Shown in pieces: positions 1 to 7,688 of a stretch of DNA of 16,934 nt (position 1 is its first letter; each line of letters starts with the position of its first letter). The stretch comes from an uncultured Lachnospiraceae bacterium (lineage in GTDB: Bacteria > Bacillota > Clostridia > Lachnospirales > Lachnospiraceae), in contig CAJUFQ010000047.1 of the NCBI GenBank assembly GCA_910585625.1, positions 1-16,934 of the forward strand, written 5' to 3'. The position numbers and the translations under genes were made by a program. The notes under the pieces are model-generated. The model was given only the letters and a program-made list of their open reading frames with translations, made no database searches and was not told where the DNA came from.

Positions 1-2
1 AT

Positions 3-75
3 GCCAAAGTGGCGCAGTTGGTAGCGCGTCGCATTCGTAATGCGTAGGTCGAGGGTTCGAGTCCCTTCTTTGGCT
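3..75 (+). tRNA. tRNA-Thr (anticodon CGT)
   Basis: A 73-nt cloverleaf can be folded. The 7-bp acceptor stem is GCCAAAG with CTTTGGC. The D arm is GCGC/GCGC around AGTTGGTA, the anticodon stem encloses loop TTCGTAA, the variable loop is AGGTC, and the T arm contains TTCGAGT. The anticodon at loop positions 34-36 is CGT, which reads ACG (threonine). The top pair of the anticodon stem is a T-T mismatch. The CCA end is not encoded, since GTT follows the discriminator base T. A terminator hairpin follows within 10 nt, so this is probably the last or only tRNA of its transcript. Confidence 0.93.
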
Positions 76-83
76 GTTTCGGG

Positions 84-119
84 AGTACCTTTTCACAGAG
101 CAGTGAGAAGGTACTTTTT
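84..119 (+). terminator. Intrinsic terminator after tRNA-Thr
   Basis: Stem AGTACCTTTTCAC (84-96) pairs with GTGAGAAGGTACT (103-115) over 13 positions with one G-T wobble. The loop is six bases and a T run ends at 119. It starts nine bases after the tRNA. Confidence 0.9.
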
Positions 120-203
120 GCAACCAGATATCTGCGCAGGCGTGATTTATTGCGGCAGGAGCATCGGCATCTTTGTCTGGCATTTCAGTTAAGGGAGGTC
201 TGC

Positions 204-611
204 ATGGAGAATGAAAAACATACGGTTCAAGAAGACGATTTGGAAATCGTAGAGATTGCTGAATTTAAGAGGAGCGATGGCTATCAGCAGGTTTCCAGGC
301 AGAAGGAATGGGAAGAAGACAGAAGGCTGAAATTATATGGGATAGCAGCCTTATTTGCAATCGGGGTTTTGGCAGAGGTCTTATTGGGAATTTTTGCATT
401 CCATCTGCCGGCAACGTTGGTGCTGATTGTGCTGGCACTGGAGGCAGCGGCAGCTGTGCTTTTGTATGATATGAGAATTTGGGTTCAGGTGGCGGAAGTT
501 GTTATTGGGTTAATTGCCGGCATTGTTTTTGGCAGGCTGGCCCTTATGATTCTGGGAGCGATAGTATTTCTGGGAGCGTTGCTGGCTTTCTATGGGGCAA
601 AGCATCTTTAG
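204..611 (+). CDS. Small four-helix membrane protein, function unknown
   Basis: The 135-residue protein starts at the ATG at 204, preceded by AAGGGAGG at 191-198. The frame stays open to an earlier start at 150, but that one has no ribosome binding site. Residues 1-42 are hydrophilic and acidic, ending in a basic stretch (RRLK). They are followed by about four hydrophobic segments near residues 43-66, 68-87, 92-108 and 112-131, so a cytoplasmic N-terminus and an integral membrane body are likely. No catalytic or binding motif is visible and I do not recognise the family. It stands alone between the tRNA terminator and the amidase gene, on the same strand as both. Confidence 0.72.
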   Translation: MENEKHTVQEDDLEIVEIAEFKRSDGYQQVSRQKEWEEDRRLKLYGIAALFAIGVLAEVLLGIFAFHLPATLVLIVLALEAAAAVLLYDMRIWVQVAEVVIGLIAGIVFGRLALMILGAIVFLGALLAFYGAKHL

Positions 612-771
612 CAAGCGTAAGCTTTTCTGGTATCGGATATTAGCGTCCGCAGTTCTGTCTGTTTTTACGAACCATGAGCGTGTGGCAATCACAAAGTGAG
701 AGGAATAAAATCATGGGTTTTGGCATAAAGTGGATGAAAGCAGCTATAAAGAAGAAAACGGGAGCTAGTAT

Positions 772-1677
772 ATGGACATCAACAGGGAGTTTATCTCAAC
801 AGAGAACACTTACACAGGACAGAACCAGCCAAAGTACATCGTCATCCATGAGACAGATAATTTTTCGGAAGGAGCCGGGGCCAGGAGGCACGCACAAGCC
901 CAGGCGGCAGGCGATTTGAGCGTTTCTGTCCATTATTACTGTGGTTCAGACGGCGTGTACCAGGCGGCGGAACATGCGGATGGCACATATTCTGTAGGGC
1001 ATGAGTATAGCGATAGCCATCCTGTCCAGGACGCGACTAACCGTAATACCATCAATGTAGAAATTTGCGTGAATCCAGATGGAGATTACACGAGGGCAAG
1101 GGAAAATGCCATTGCGCTGACCAGGTATCTTTTGAAAAATACGGGGATTCCGGCAGACAGGGTTATCCGCCATTTTGACGCGACCGGGAAGCACTGTCCC
1201 AGAAATATGATGGATGACCCTTCTTTATGGGAAGATTTTAAATCGAAGATTCAAGGCAAAGACGATCCCATCCATTCGACAGAGGGCGGGCTGGCGTTGC
1301 GCGGAACCGTGGTAACGGAACATGACCCACTGTTAATCAGGAAGTCGCCGGATGGGGAGAGGGTGGCATCGATTCCCAAGGGGGAGGAAGTAGAAATCCT
1401 GGAGTTAGGCAATGAGTGGCACAAGGTGAGGTATGAAGGTCATACGGGTTACAGCGCGGCTAAGTATCTTTCTGTCAGCGGGGGGGCGAAGTATGTTGCG
1501 GCGTGTACTGGCGACGGTGTGCGCGTAAGACGGACTCCGGATTTCGGAGATAACATTGTCCGTTTCCTGAACAAAGGGAATCTTTTTGATGTGCTGGGTA
1601 CTTCCGGCGTGTGGACACATATCAGCGTGGGAGGGGAAGAAGGTTATATTTATTCCACATATGTAAAAAGGGTATGA
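772..1677 (+). CDS. N-acetylmuramoyl-L-alanine amidase (Amidase_2) with two SH3-like domains
   Basis: A 301-residue peptidoglycan hydrolase that should cut the amide bond between MurNAc and L-Ala. Residues about 18-150 form an Amidase_2 (T7 lysozyme-like) domain. The first zinc ligand is H26 in IVIHETDN. H134 and C142 in HFDATGKHCP have the eight-residue spacing of the T7 lysozyme ligands, and E98 in NVEIC is the likely catalytic acid. Two SH3-like wall-binding repeats follow, about 174-236 and 240-301, each with an RxxP/RRTPD-type start and a final GYxxxxYxxV strand. The ATG at 772 has GGGAG seven bases upstream. There is no signal peptide, as in phage endolysins released through holins, but no holin or other phage gene is visible. 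It could be a stray endolysin or a cellular autolysin exported some other way. Confidence 0.9.
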   Translation: MDINREFISTENTYTGQNQPKYIVIHETDNFSEGAGARRHAQAQAAGDLSVSVHYYCGSDGVYQAAEHADGTYSVGHEYSDSHPVQDATNRNTINVEICVNPDGDYTRARENAIALTRYLLKNTGIPADRVIRHFDATGKHCPRNMMDDPSLWEDFKSKIQGKDDPIHSTEGGLALRGTVVTEHDPLLIRKSPDGERVASIPKGEEVEILELGNEWHKVRYEGHTGYSAAKYLSVSGGAKYVAACTGDGVRVRRTPDFGDNIVRFLNKGNLFDVLGTSGVWTHISVGGEEGYIYSTYVKRV

Positions 1678-1748
1678 AGGTTTCTTGATTGCGTATCCGA
1701 GAAATATACAACAAAAATTCAGAATAAATCATCTAAAAATGCAAGCGG

Positions 1749-1778
1749 CGGCCCGGGGGAAACTGGGCCGTATTTATT
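1749..1778 (+). terminator. Probable intrinsic terminator after the amidase gene
   Basis: CGGCCC (1749-1754) pairs perfectly with GGGCCG (1765-1770) around a ten-base loop, followed by the T-rich TATTTATTT. It lies 70 bp after the amidase stop and separates that gene from the efflux operon. The T run is broken by A residues, so it is moderate in strength. Confidence 0.6.
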
Positions 1779-1850
1779 TGTCCTGATTGAAGGGGCAGGG
1801 TATTTGGATCAGGCCACAGAAAGTTCACAGAATCAGGGAGAAGATTTAAG

Positions 1851-1877
1851 TTTCATTTAAAGTTCCAAGATTATACT
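1851..1877 (+). promoter_or_regulatory. Possible sigma-A promoter of the efflux operon
   Basis: A good -10 (TATACT, 1872-1877) is preceded by a weak -35 (TTTCAT, 1851-1856) at a short 15-bp spacing. Transcription would begin near 1884, which would exclude the in-frame ATG at 1886 and support the start at 1922. The -35 match is poor. Confidence 0.35.
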
Positions 1878-1921
1878 GAGCAGGAATGAAAAAGCAGTAT
1901 GAGAAAGGGATGGTGAAATTT

Positions 1922-2599
1922 ATGAAGAAAAAATTTACAGCGCTTCTGTTGAGTGCGGCGTTAGGGGCGATTTTGCTGAATGGCTGCGGAGGGACAGGCA
2001 GGGAGGCAGACAGGCAGAAGCCTAAGGTACCGGAAACTGGTGACGCGGTGTACGGGGAGGTCAGTAACGTGACAGATGATTCCATCACAATAAATGTCGG
2101 AACAAACAAGGCCATGGAGAAACCAAAGGACAGGGGCGCAGCAAAAAATGAAGGAAATCCGTCTATGCTGGAGCTTACCGGGGAGGAACAGGAAATCCTA
2201 ATTACTGAGGATACCGTGATTAAAAAGCAAAACATGGGAGACCTGGCGGAGCCTCCGGAAGGTGGGGAGCCTCCGCAGGAGGATGGACGCCGGGATGCAG
2301 AGAATGAAGGGAGGGACAAAGAATCAGAAGGGGAAAAACCAGAAGGCCCAAGACCGGGGATGGAAGGCAGCGATCAAGGGATGGCCATGCCGGATATGTC
2401 AGAGGGAGATTTAGTGATGGAGGAGATTGCTGTTTCAGATATCTCAGAGGGGGATATCGTGATGGTAGTAATTTCAGAAGAGAAAAGTGCAACGGAGATG
2501 AAACGTGCAGCAGAAATAACAGTAATGCCTGACAGGGGCGGTTGGGGAAACCAGAAATCGCCGGCTGGCCAAGAGGATATGGAAAAAGGCACGGTCTGA
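1922..2599 (+). CDS. Lipoprotein with DUF5666-like beta domain, first gene of the efflux operon
   Basis: The 225-residue protein has a lipoprotein signal: a basic MKKK start, a hydrophobic run, and lipobox LNGC with Cys22 as the predicted lipidation site. The mature part begins with GEVSNVTDDSITINVG and, after an insertion, ends with SEGDIVMVVISEE. Together these resemble the repeated beta-strand pattern of DUF5666-like extracytoplasmic domains (inference from pattern). The insertion (roughly residues 105-160) is low complexity, rich in Glu, Gly, Pro, Asp and Arg. The ATG at 1922 was chosen because AAAGGGA lies 11 bases upstream and the signal peptide then starts cleanly. ATGs at 1886 and 1910 are in frame but worse placed. 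The adaptor gene starts 19 bp after the stop, so it is probably an accessory subunit or sensor of the same exporter. Confidence 0.75.
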   Translation: MKKKFTALLLSAALGAILLNGCGGTGREADRQKPKVPETGDAVYGEVSNVTDDSITINVGTNKAMEKPKDRGAAKNEGNPSMLELTGEEQEILITEDTVIKKQNMGDLAEPPEGGEPPQEDGRRDAENEGRDKESEGEKPEGPRPGMEGSDQGMAMPDMSEGDLVMEEIAVSDISEGDIVMVVISEEKSATEMKRAAEITVMPDRGGWGNQKSPAGQEDMEKGTV

Positions 2600-2618
2600 G
2601 CGGGAGGAGGAAACGGAA

Positions 2619-4946
2619 ATGGGAAAAACGAGAACATTCAGTAATGTCTTTAAGCGGAAAAAGAGGATGGTTCTGGCTATAGCGGTTGTCAGCATCAGCT
2701 TGACGGCTGCCGGAATCTATGCTCTGCAGGGGTCAGGAGGAAAGAACGCGGATGCCCGGGAAATGCCCGTGCAGGAAGCGCAGGCAGAGATTGGGAGCAT
2801 TGCCAATACTGTTGTGGGAACTGGAAATCTGGAATATGAGGAGGGTGTTTCCATCACCATCCCTTCGGGCATTGCTGTGGATGTGGTGAACGTGGAGTCC
2901 AATGAACGTGTGTCAAAAGGAGATGTGCTGGCGGAAGTGAACCAGGCATCCGTGCTTCGTGCCATGGAAGTTGTGCAAGAGGAGATAGAAACCCTGGATG
3001 AAGAGATTGAGGAAAGCCAGGAAGAGACAGATGGCCAGTTTATTACATCTAAGATAAGCGGAAAAGTGAAGAAGATTTATGTGCAGGAAGGACAGGAAGT
3101 CTCAGAGTGCATGGTAAAAAAAGGCGCTTTGCTGGTATTGTCCATAGGGGATGGCCTTGAAACGGAAAGTGAGGCAGGCACGGAGCTTGCCATTACGGCG
3201 ACGACAGGGACGGTGGATGAAATCTGCGTGTCTGAGGGGGAAGACGTCTCTGACGGAACCACGCTTCTGAAAATTGAGGATTCTGAACAGAACCTGGAGT
3301 ATCAGGAACTGGTGGCAGAGAGGCAGGAACTGGCGGAAAAACTTAAGGAACTGATGGCATTATCCCAAAGCGGCGTGGTTACTGCTGATTCTGATGGAAT
3401 CATAAAGTCTGTGAACATCTCTTCCGGCAGCACAGGAGGAACCGGGAACACGCAGGATGTCCAAACTACGGCTGCAGTGGAGGGGGTTATAAAGACATCT
3501 GCAGAGACAGAAACAGGAATGGCACAGATATCAAAGAAGGCAGCCGTTGTTGTGGGAAGCGCACAAGGCTCCTCCGCTGCGGATGCGCAAGAAATAGTCC
3601 TTGTGCTTGAAATCACGGATTCAGGGGCGTCAGGACAGGATACGCTTGTGCTTGAGTCTCCCCAAACAGGCAGGAAGCCCCAGACATCATTATACGCAGA
3701 AGACGGAAGTTATGAGGGAACCGTTTCCTGGAAGCCGCAATGCCAGGCATTTGCGGCGGAGACTTCTTATCAGTCATATGTAGAATTGACGGCAGCAGAA
3801 GGATATCTGTTCAGCAGCGGCAGCATTTCCCAGGTAAAGACAGGCGTCCTGTCTGGCGTGAGCGTGGCAGAGGAAGGGAAAAAGCTTAGCTTTTCCATCA
3901 CATATCCATTTACGGCGTCAGAGAAGCCTGAGGGAGCCAATGGGAACGGTAACGAAACTAATGGGAACGGTGGAAACGGGAACGAAGATGGAACAGAAAA
4001 GAAAGAGAATGGAAACGGAGGAACTGGGGAGAATGACGGAAATGGGAATGCAAATGATGGAGGAAACGACGGAGGAAGCAAAGCTGGGGGCGGAAACGGA
4101 GCGGCAGAGGGGAAAAATGATGGGACAGGAGATAAAAGTTCAGAGGGTAATGGAGCAAGCGGAGAAGTGGGAGGAACTATTGATGCATCTGTGGCTGGCA
4201 CAGCCAGCGGAGGCAGCAGGACGGGAACGGTTTCTGTAAGCGGGAACCAGTCTGTAAGCCTGGCGGCGTCCGGCACGTCTGCGACAGGAGACAGCAGCCA
4301 GGACAGCGGCACAGAAGCAGATTCCGGAACTAGGGTGGAAGCTTTTACCATGGCATCCTCGGACACGATGATTTTGTCCGTGAATGTGGATGAGCTGGAT
4401 ATCAATTCGATGGCAGAAGGACAGCAGGCAGAGGTTATCCTGGATGCGCTGGAGGGCGAAACATTTACCGGGACTGTGTCAAAGGTGGGAAATATGGCCA
4501 GCAGTTCTGGTAGCGGCGTGGCAAAATACACGGTGGACGTGGAAATCCCTGGGGATGATAGGATGAAGCAGGGGATGAATGCATCGGCTACGATTACCAT
4601 TGATGAGCAGGAAAATGTCGTAACGATACCAGTAAATGCACTACAAGAGCGTGGAACCCGGGTATTTGTCTATACGCAGTCAGACAGTGAAGGAAACCTT
4701 TCCGGGGAGCAGGAGGTGGTTACCGGGCTGTCAGACGGAAATAATGTGGAGATAACAGAAGGCCTGTCAGAGGGGGATCTTGTCTATTACCGTAAGACCG
4801 GGAATATTTCCGGACAGGAACATTCCCAGAGGTTCGGAGGCATGGAAGGAGGCCCTGGGGGAAATATGGGAGATATGCCGCAAAGCGATTTTAAGGGAGG
4901 GACGCCCGAAGGAGGGATGCCTGGCGGAGGGATGCCCAGAGATTGA
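2619..4946 (+). CDS. HlyD/MacA-type efflux adaptor, unusually long and with inserted domains
   Basis: A 775-residue membrane-anchored adaptor of a MacAB-type exporter, about twice the usual length (roughly 350-450). One TM helix is at residues 17-36. Lipoyl/barrel-sandwich-like strands appear near 75-111, 147-176, 197-220 and 250-270, with two short helical stretches (about 112-135 and 223-249) where a hairpin would be. Residues about 325-436 look like an Ig-like repeat of clostridial surface proteins (YEGTVSWKP, YVELTAAEGYLF). A Gly/Asn/Glu-rich linker covers about 438-520. The adaptor beta-barrel and membrane-proximal domain follow at about 580-728 (VNVDELD, GETFTGTVSKVG, VVTIPVNAL). The tail is rich in Gly, Met and Pro. 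GGGAGGAGG precedes the ATG. ATPase and permease genes follow in order. The family is sure; the inserted-domain identity is inference. Confidence 0.9.
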   Translation: MGKTRTFSNVFKRKKRMVLAIAVVSISLTAAGIYALQGSGGKNADAREMPVQEAQAEIGSIANTVVGTGNLEYEEGVSITIPSGIAVDVVNVESNERVSKGDVLAEVNQASVLRAMEVVQEEIETLDEEIEESQEETDGQFITSKISGKVKKIYVQEGQEVSECMVKKGALLVLSIGDGLETESEAGTELAITATTGTVDEICVSEGEDVSDGTTLLKIEDSEQNLEYQELVAERQELAEKLKELMALSQSGVVTADSDGIIKSVNISSGSTGGTGNTQDVQTTAAVEGVIKTSAETETGMAQISKKAAVVVGSAQGSSAADAQEIVLVLEITDSGASGQDTLVLESPQTGRKPQTSLYAEDGSYEGTVSWKPQCQAFAAETSYQSYVELTAAEGYLFSSGSISQVKTGVLSGVSVAEEGKKLSFSITYPFTASEKPEGANGNGNETNGNGGNGNEDGTEKKENGNGGTGENDGNGNANDGGNDGGSKAGGGNGAAEGKNDGTGDKSSEGNGASGEVGGTIDASVAGTASGGSRTGTVSVSGNQSVSLAASGTSATGDSSQDSGTEADSGTRVEAFTMASSDTMILSVNVDELDINSMAEGQQAEVILDALEGETFTGTVSKVGNMASSSGSGVAKYTVDVEIPGDDRMKQGMNASATITIDEQENVVTIPVNALQERGTRVFVYTQSDSEGNLSGEQEVVTGLSDGNNVEITEGLSEGDLVYYRKTGNISGQEHSQRFGGMEGGPGGNMGDMPQSDFKGGTPEGGMPGGGMPRD

Positions 4947-4994
4947 CAGAGGGAATGCAGGAAAACGTCTGTATTGACTGATAGGAGTGGAATT

Positions 4995-5738
4995 ATGATT
5001 CAGTTGCATGATGTATCAAAAATATATGAGATGGGAAGCGAGAAAGTATATGCCTTAAACCATTTCAGCATGGAAATCCGTCAGGGAGAATTTGTCAGCA
5101 TTGTAGGCCCTTCAGGGAGTGGGAAATCTACGGTGATGAATATAATCGGCTGCCTGGATACGCCGGATGAGGGCGACTATGTGTTGGATGGGATTCCGAT
5201 AGAGAATTATTCGGAAAAGGAGCTGGCAAAGATGCGCAATCGGAAAATTGGATTTATTTTTCAGAATTTCAATTTGCTGCCTCGGCTGACCGCAGAGGAA
5301 AATGTGGAACTTCCTCTGATTTACCAAAAAATTGCCGTACAAGAACGCAGGCGCAGGGTGCGGGAGGCGTTGGAAAGAGTAGAGCTTTCTGAACGCATGG
5401 GGCATCGGCCCACGCAGCTTTCGGGTGGCCAGCAGCAGAGGGTGGCAATCGCCCGCGCTCTTGTGACTTTGCCCTCGCTATTTCTTGCTGATGAGCCGAC
5501 AGGGAATCTGGACACCAAGACCGGGCAGGAAATAATGGGCCTGTTCCATGCGCTTCACCAGGCGGGAAATACGATTGTGCTGATTACGCACGATAATCAG
5601 ATAGCCGGGGAGGCACAGCGAAGCATCCATATCTGTGATGGACAGGTCAGGGAAGAAAAGGTTTGTCGCGGAAGAACAGGAAGGAGGGAGAATCATGATT
5701 CAGACAGGGAAAATGGCCTGGGATGCAGTCTGTGCTAA
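4995..5738 (+). CDS. MacB/LolD-type ABC transporter ATP-binding protein
   Basis: A 247-residue cytoplasmic ATPase that powers the exporter encoded by its neighbours. All ABC motifs are intact: Walker A GPSGSGKST (residues 38-46), Q-loop FQNFNLLPRLTAEENV, signature LSGGQQQR (from about 142), Walker B LFLADEPT and H-loop ITHD. The ATG at 4995 has TAGGAG upstream. An in-frame ATG at 4974 lacks a site and adds seven non-conserved residues. The C-terminus is odd: after the usual end near HICDGQVREE, the frame continues for about 25 Arg/Gly/Cys-containing residues and overlaps the permease gene by 44 bp. The tail therefore probably reflects loss of an earlier stop rather than a domain. Translation with the permease is likely coupled. 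Confidence 0.95.
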   Translation: MIQLHDVSKIYEMGSEKVYALNHFSMEIRQGEFVSIVGPSGSGKSTVMNIIGCLDTPDEGDYVLDGIPIENYSEKELAKMRNRKIGFIFQNFNLLPRLTAEENVELPLIYQKIAVQERRRRVREALERVELSERMGHRPTQLSGGQQQRVAIARALVTLPSLFLADEPTGNLDTKTGQEIMGLFHALHQAGNTIVLITHDNQIAGEAQRSIHICDGQVREEKVCRGRTGRRENHDSDRENGLGCSLC

Positions 5739-6906
5739 TAAGATGAGGACGTTCCTGACGATGCTGGGAATCATTATCGGAGTGGCAGCGTTGATTATCC
5801 TGGTATCGATTGCCGATGGCGCCGGTGATTCTGTCTCCAGCCAGATTTCTCAGATGGGAAGCAATTATCTCAGCGCACGGATTTTGGATAATAAAGAAAA
5901 TCCTCTGAAGCTTGAAGAATTTTTGGGTTTATTTACGCAGGATGAATTTGCGGAGGCTGCCCCGGTAGGCAGGGCAAGCGTCACAGGCAAGAGCGGGTAT
6001 ACAAGCAGTTCCTTAAATGTATATGGGACGTCTGGAGGCTATTTTGCAATCATGGGTATGGAAGTATACGCTGGAAGGGTATTGAAGAATACGGATTTGC
6101 AAAACCGTTCCTATGTGATAGTGCTTTCTTATGACACAGCGGTGGAGTTTTTCGGGAGGGCCGATGTGACGGGCGAGAGCCTATCGCTGGATGGGAAACC
6201 GTTCCAGGTTGTGGGCGTGCTGTCTGAGGAGTCGGTGTCTCCTTCTTCTGCAATGACAGTGAAAAGCAGCGATGACAGCTCGGAGACAGTCGTGCTGGAA
6301 GGATATATCCCCTACGCAACGCTCGGGCAGCTGGCGGACAATGTCCTGGAAGTCTCACAGTTTTATGTGTCATCGGCCGACGAGTCTTCCATGGAGCCTG
6401 CGGAACTTAAATTGGAAGAAATTCTCCTGGAACGTTTTGCAGATGATGAGGATGCATTTTCCATCCAGAACCAGTCGGATGTGATGGAGGCGATGGAACA
6501 GGCAGGCAACACCATGTCCATGATGCTGGGGGGGATTGCCGCGATTTCCCTGCTGGTCGGCGGGATTGGCATAATGAACATCATGCTGGTGTCCGTTACT
6601 GAGCGGACAAGGGAGATTGGCATCCGTAAGGCGATTGGCGCCGGAAAGGGCAGCATCATGCTGCAGTTCCTTATGGAAGCGGTGATTGTCAGCCTTTCCG
6701 GATGCTTGGCAGGAATCGTAGTTTCTAAGATTTCGTTGCTGGTATTAGGGAAAATCATGGGCTCAGCTTTCAGCGTGTCCATGAATGGCAGGGTGGCCTT
6801 GCTGTCGGTTGCATTTTCTGGGCTGATTGGCATCCTGTTTGGCCTATACCCTGCAAATAAGGCGGCGAATAAGAAACCGATTGATGCGTTGCGGTATTCA
6901 GGATAG
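5695..6906 (+). CDS. MacB-type ABC transporter permease (FtsX family)
   Basis: A 403-residue permease with the MacB layout. The first TM follows an N-terminal amphipathic stretch (MRTFLTMLGIIIGVAALII). Then comes a large extracytoplasmic MacB_PCD domain (about residues 45-270), and three C-terminal TMs that include the conserved GGIGIMNIMLVSVTERTREIGIRKAIGA block. The start at ATG 5695 follows GGAAGGAGGGAG; upstream in-frame codons from 5635 lie inside the ATPase gene and have no binding site. With the adaptor and ATPase it should form an exporter. Relatives in Firmicutes carry antimicrobial peptides or lipids, but the substrate cannot be read from sequence. It is the last gene of the operon. 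Confidence 0.95.
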   Translation: MIQTGKMAWDAVCANKMRTFLTMLGIIIGVAALIILVSIADGAGDSVSSQISQMGSNYLSARILDNKENPLKLEEFLGLFTQDEFAEAAPVGRASVTGKSGYTSSSLNVYGTSGGYFAIMGMEVYAGRVLKNTDLQNRSYVIVLSYDTAVEFFGRADVTGESLSLDGKPFQVVGVLSEESVSPSSAMTVKSSDDSSETVVLEGYIPYATLGQLADNVLEVSQFYVSSADESSMEPAELKLEEILLERFADDEDAFSIQNQSDVMEAMEQAGNTMSMMLGGIAAISLLVGGIGIMNIMLVSVTERTREIGIRKAIGAGKGSIMLQFLMEAVIVSLSGCLAGIVVSKISLLVLGKIMGSAFSVSMNGRVALLSVAFSGLIGILFGLYPANKAANKKPIDALRYSG

Positions 6907-6914
6907 AAAAATTT

Positions 6915-6930
6915 AGCGCTTTAAAGCGTT
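6915..6930. repeat. Palindrome between efflux operon and SCP2 gene
   Basis: CGCTTTAAAGCG (6917-6928) is a perfect 12-bp palindrome, with one G-T and one A-T pair added outside. It lies 11 bp after the permease stop and 12 bp before the -35 box of the next gene. It has no T run, so an operator fits at least as well as a terminator. Confidence 0.5.
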
Positions 6931-6941
6931 ACAGAAAGTCA

Positions 6942-6970
6942 TTGACTCTTTCAGTGTAGAGTGTTATGCT
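6942..6970 (+). promoter_or_regulatory. Sigma-A promoter of the SCP2-like gene
   Basis: TTGACT (6942-6947), a 17-bp spacer and TATGCT (6965-6970), 23 bp before the start codon. Spacing is ideal and both boxes match the consensus at five of six positions. Confidence 0.75.
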
Positions 6971-6993
6971 ATAGCTATAGGAGGATAAGAAAG

Positions 6994-7353
6994 ATGACAT
7001 ATGAGGAATTTTTTGCAAAGGTAAAAGAGAAATTTATGGATGCAGATGTCTCTGGCATCACGGAGCATCTGGCATACCAGTTTAATATCACGGGGGAAGC
7101 AGAGGGCATCTTTTATGTGGAAGTAAAAGATGGAGAGCTGTTTGTGGAACCTTATGATTATTATGACAGGGATGCCTTATTCATAGCTTCCGCAGAGAAT
7201 CTGATGAAGATTGCGGAAGGCAAGCTTGATCCGGTTTTCGCTGTTACCATGAAGAAGCTCAAAGTAGAAGGAAACATTGATAAGGCCCTGAAATTAAAAG
7301 GCATGATTGACAGCAAGAAGAAAGCGGATAAGAAGGCAGACAAGAAGAAATAA
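6994..7353 (+). CDS. SCP2 sterol-binding-domain-like protein
   Basis: A 119-residue soluble protein. Residues about 20-100 show the SCP2-like pattern: a hydrophobic-cavity beta sheet (ITGEAEGIFYVEVKDGELFVEP), then DALFIASAENLMKIAEGKLDPVFAVTMKKLKVEGNIDKA-type helix and strand (longer than needed here, key residues G-D-P and K-K-L-K-V-E-G). The family binds lipids or other hydrophobic ligands; stand-alone bacterial members have no assigned ligand. The tail is almost purely Lys/Ala/Asp and may bind nucleic acid or membrane surface. The ATG at 6994 has AGGAGGAT nine bases upstream; the frame is open from 6961, but that lies inside the promoter. It is a single-gene transcript between a good promoter and a strong terminator. 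Confidence 0.85.
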   Translation: MTYEEFFAKVKEKFMDADVSGITEHLAYQFNITGEAEGIFYVEVKDGELFVEPYDYYDRDALFIASAENLMKIAEGKLDPVFAVTMKKLKVEGNIDKALKLKGMIDSKKKADKKADKKK

Positions 7354-7365
7354 GCGGGCATGAGG

Positions 7366-7393
7366 AAAGCAGGAGGATAGTTCTCCTGCTTTT
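7366..7393 (+). terminator. Intrinsic terminator after the SCP2-like gene
   Basis: AAAGCAGGAG (7366-7375) pairs perfectly with CTCCTGCTTT (7383-7392) around a seven-base loop and ends in a T run. It starts 12 bp after the stop codon. Confidence 0.9.
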
Positions 7394-7443
7394 GACATCC
7401 GAATCTCTATAGAAAATACTTTGCCGCTATAAAAAGAAAATAA

Positions 7444-7488
7444 GAATCCCTCGACTGTACGCCATTACAGTCGGGGGATTCGTTCTTT
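7444..7488. terminator. Second long hairpin, possible bidirectional terminator
   Basis: GAATCCCTCGACTGT (7444-7458) pairs with ACAGTCGGGGGATTC (7467-7481) over 15 positions with one wobble and an eight-base loop. GTTCTTTCAT follows on the plus strand. On the minus strand the outgoing sequence TTATTTTC is T-rich, so it could stop transcription from either side. It marks the boundary between the SCP2 gene and the AT-rich two-component region. Confidence 0.6.
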
Positions 7489-7582
7489 CATCCAAATGGA
7501 CTCATCATTACTTTTTGCCTAATGGCATTATAGAATATGCAAATTTTAAGTGCAAGATACAATTCTTTTTCACAAAACAAAA

Positions 7583-7660
7583 AATTTTTCCTTATCTGGT
7601 AACAATCAAAGGTCAGACCATAATATTTCAGAAATAAGGAAATAAATATAAGGAAAAATT
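7583..7660. repeat. 13-bp inverted repeat upstream of the LytTR regulator
   Basis: AATTTTTCCTTAT (7583-7595) and ATAAGGAAAAATT (7648-7660) are perfect inverted copies 52 bp apart. ATAAGGAAA also occurs as a direct repeat at 7634-7642 and 7648-7656. The right arm touches the LytTR-type direct repeat. The rest of 7490-7657 is AT-rich with no open frame or other site that I can see. Confidence 0.6.
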
Positions 7661-7687
7661 CACGCTGTCAAATTCGCTATTCACGCT
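7658..7687 (+). promoter_or_regulatory. Tandem LytTR-type binding site
   Basis: ATTCACGCT occurs at 7658-7666 and exactly again at 7679-7687, a 21-bp period with 12 bp between copies. The AgrA and VirR class of LytTR regulators binds pairs of about 9-bp direct repeats at this spacing. The second copy ends one base before a candidate -35 box, the position of an activator site. The gene directly downstream encodes a LytTR regulator, so autoregulation is the natural reading (inference). Confidence 0.65.
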
Positions 7688-7688
7688 A

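Noticed and set aside
674..919. 81-codon plus-strand frame overlapping the amidase start
   Set aside because: It overlaps the amidase coding region in another frame, has a low-complexity Ser/Thr/Gln composition and no family resemblance.
772..1677. Amidase as sign of a prophage
   Set aside because: No integrase, holin, structural or regulatory phage gene is visible nearby, so the evidence does not reach a prophage call.
3940..4180. CRISPR-like or tandem repeat array in the GGAAACGG-rich stretch
   Set aside because: Repeats are irregular, have no fixed spacer length and encode the Gly/Asn linker of the adaptor.
3770..4600. 276-codon minus-strand frame rich in Pro and Ser
   Set aside because: Mirror of the Gly/Asn/Glu-rich linker of the adaptor; low complexity gives a long antisense open frame by chance.
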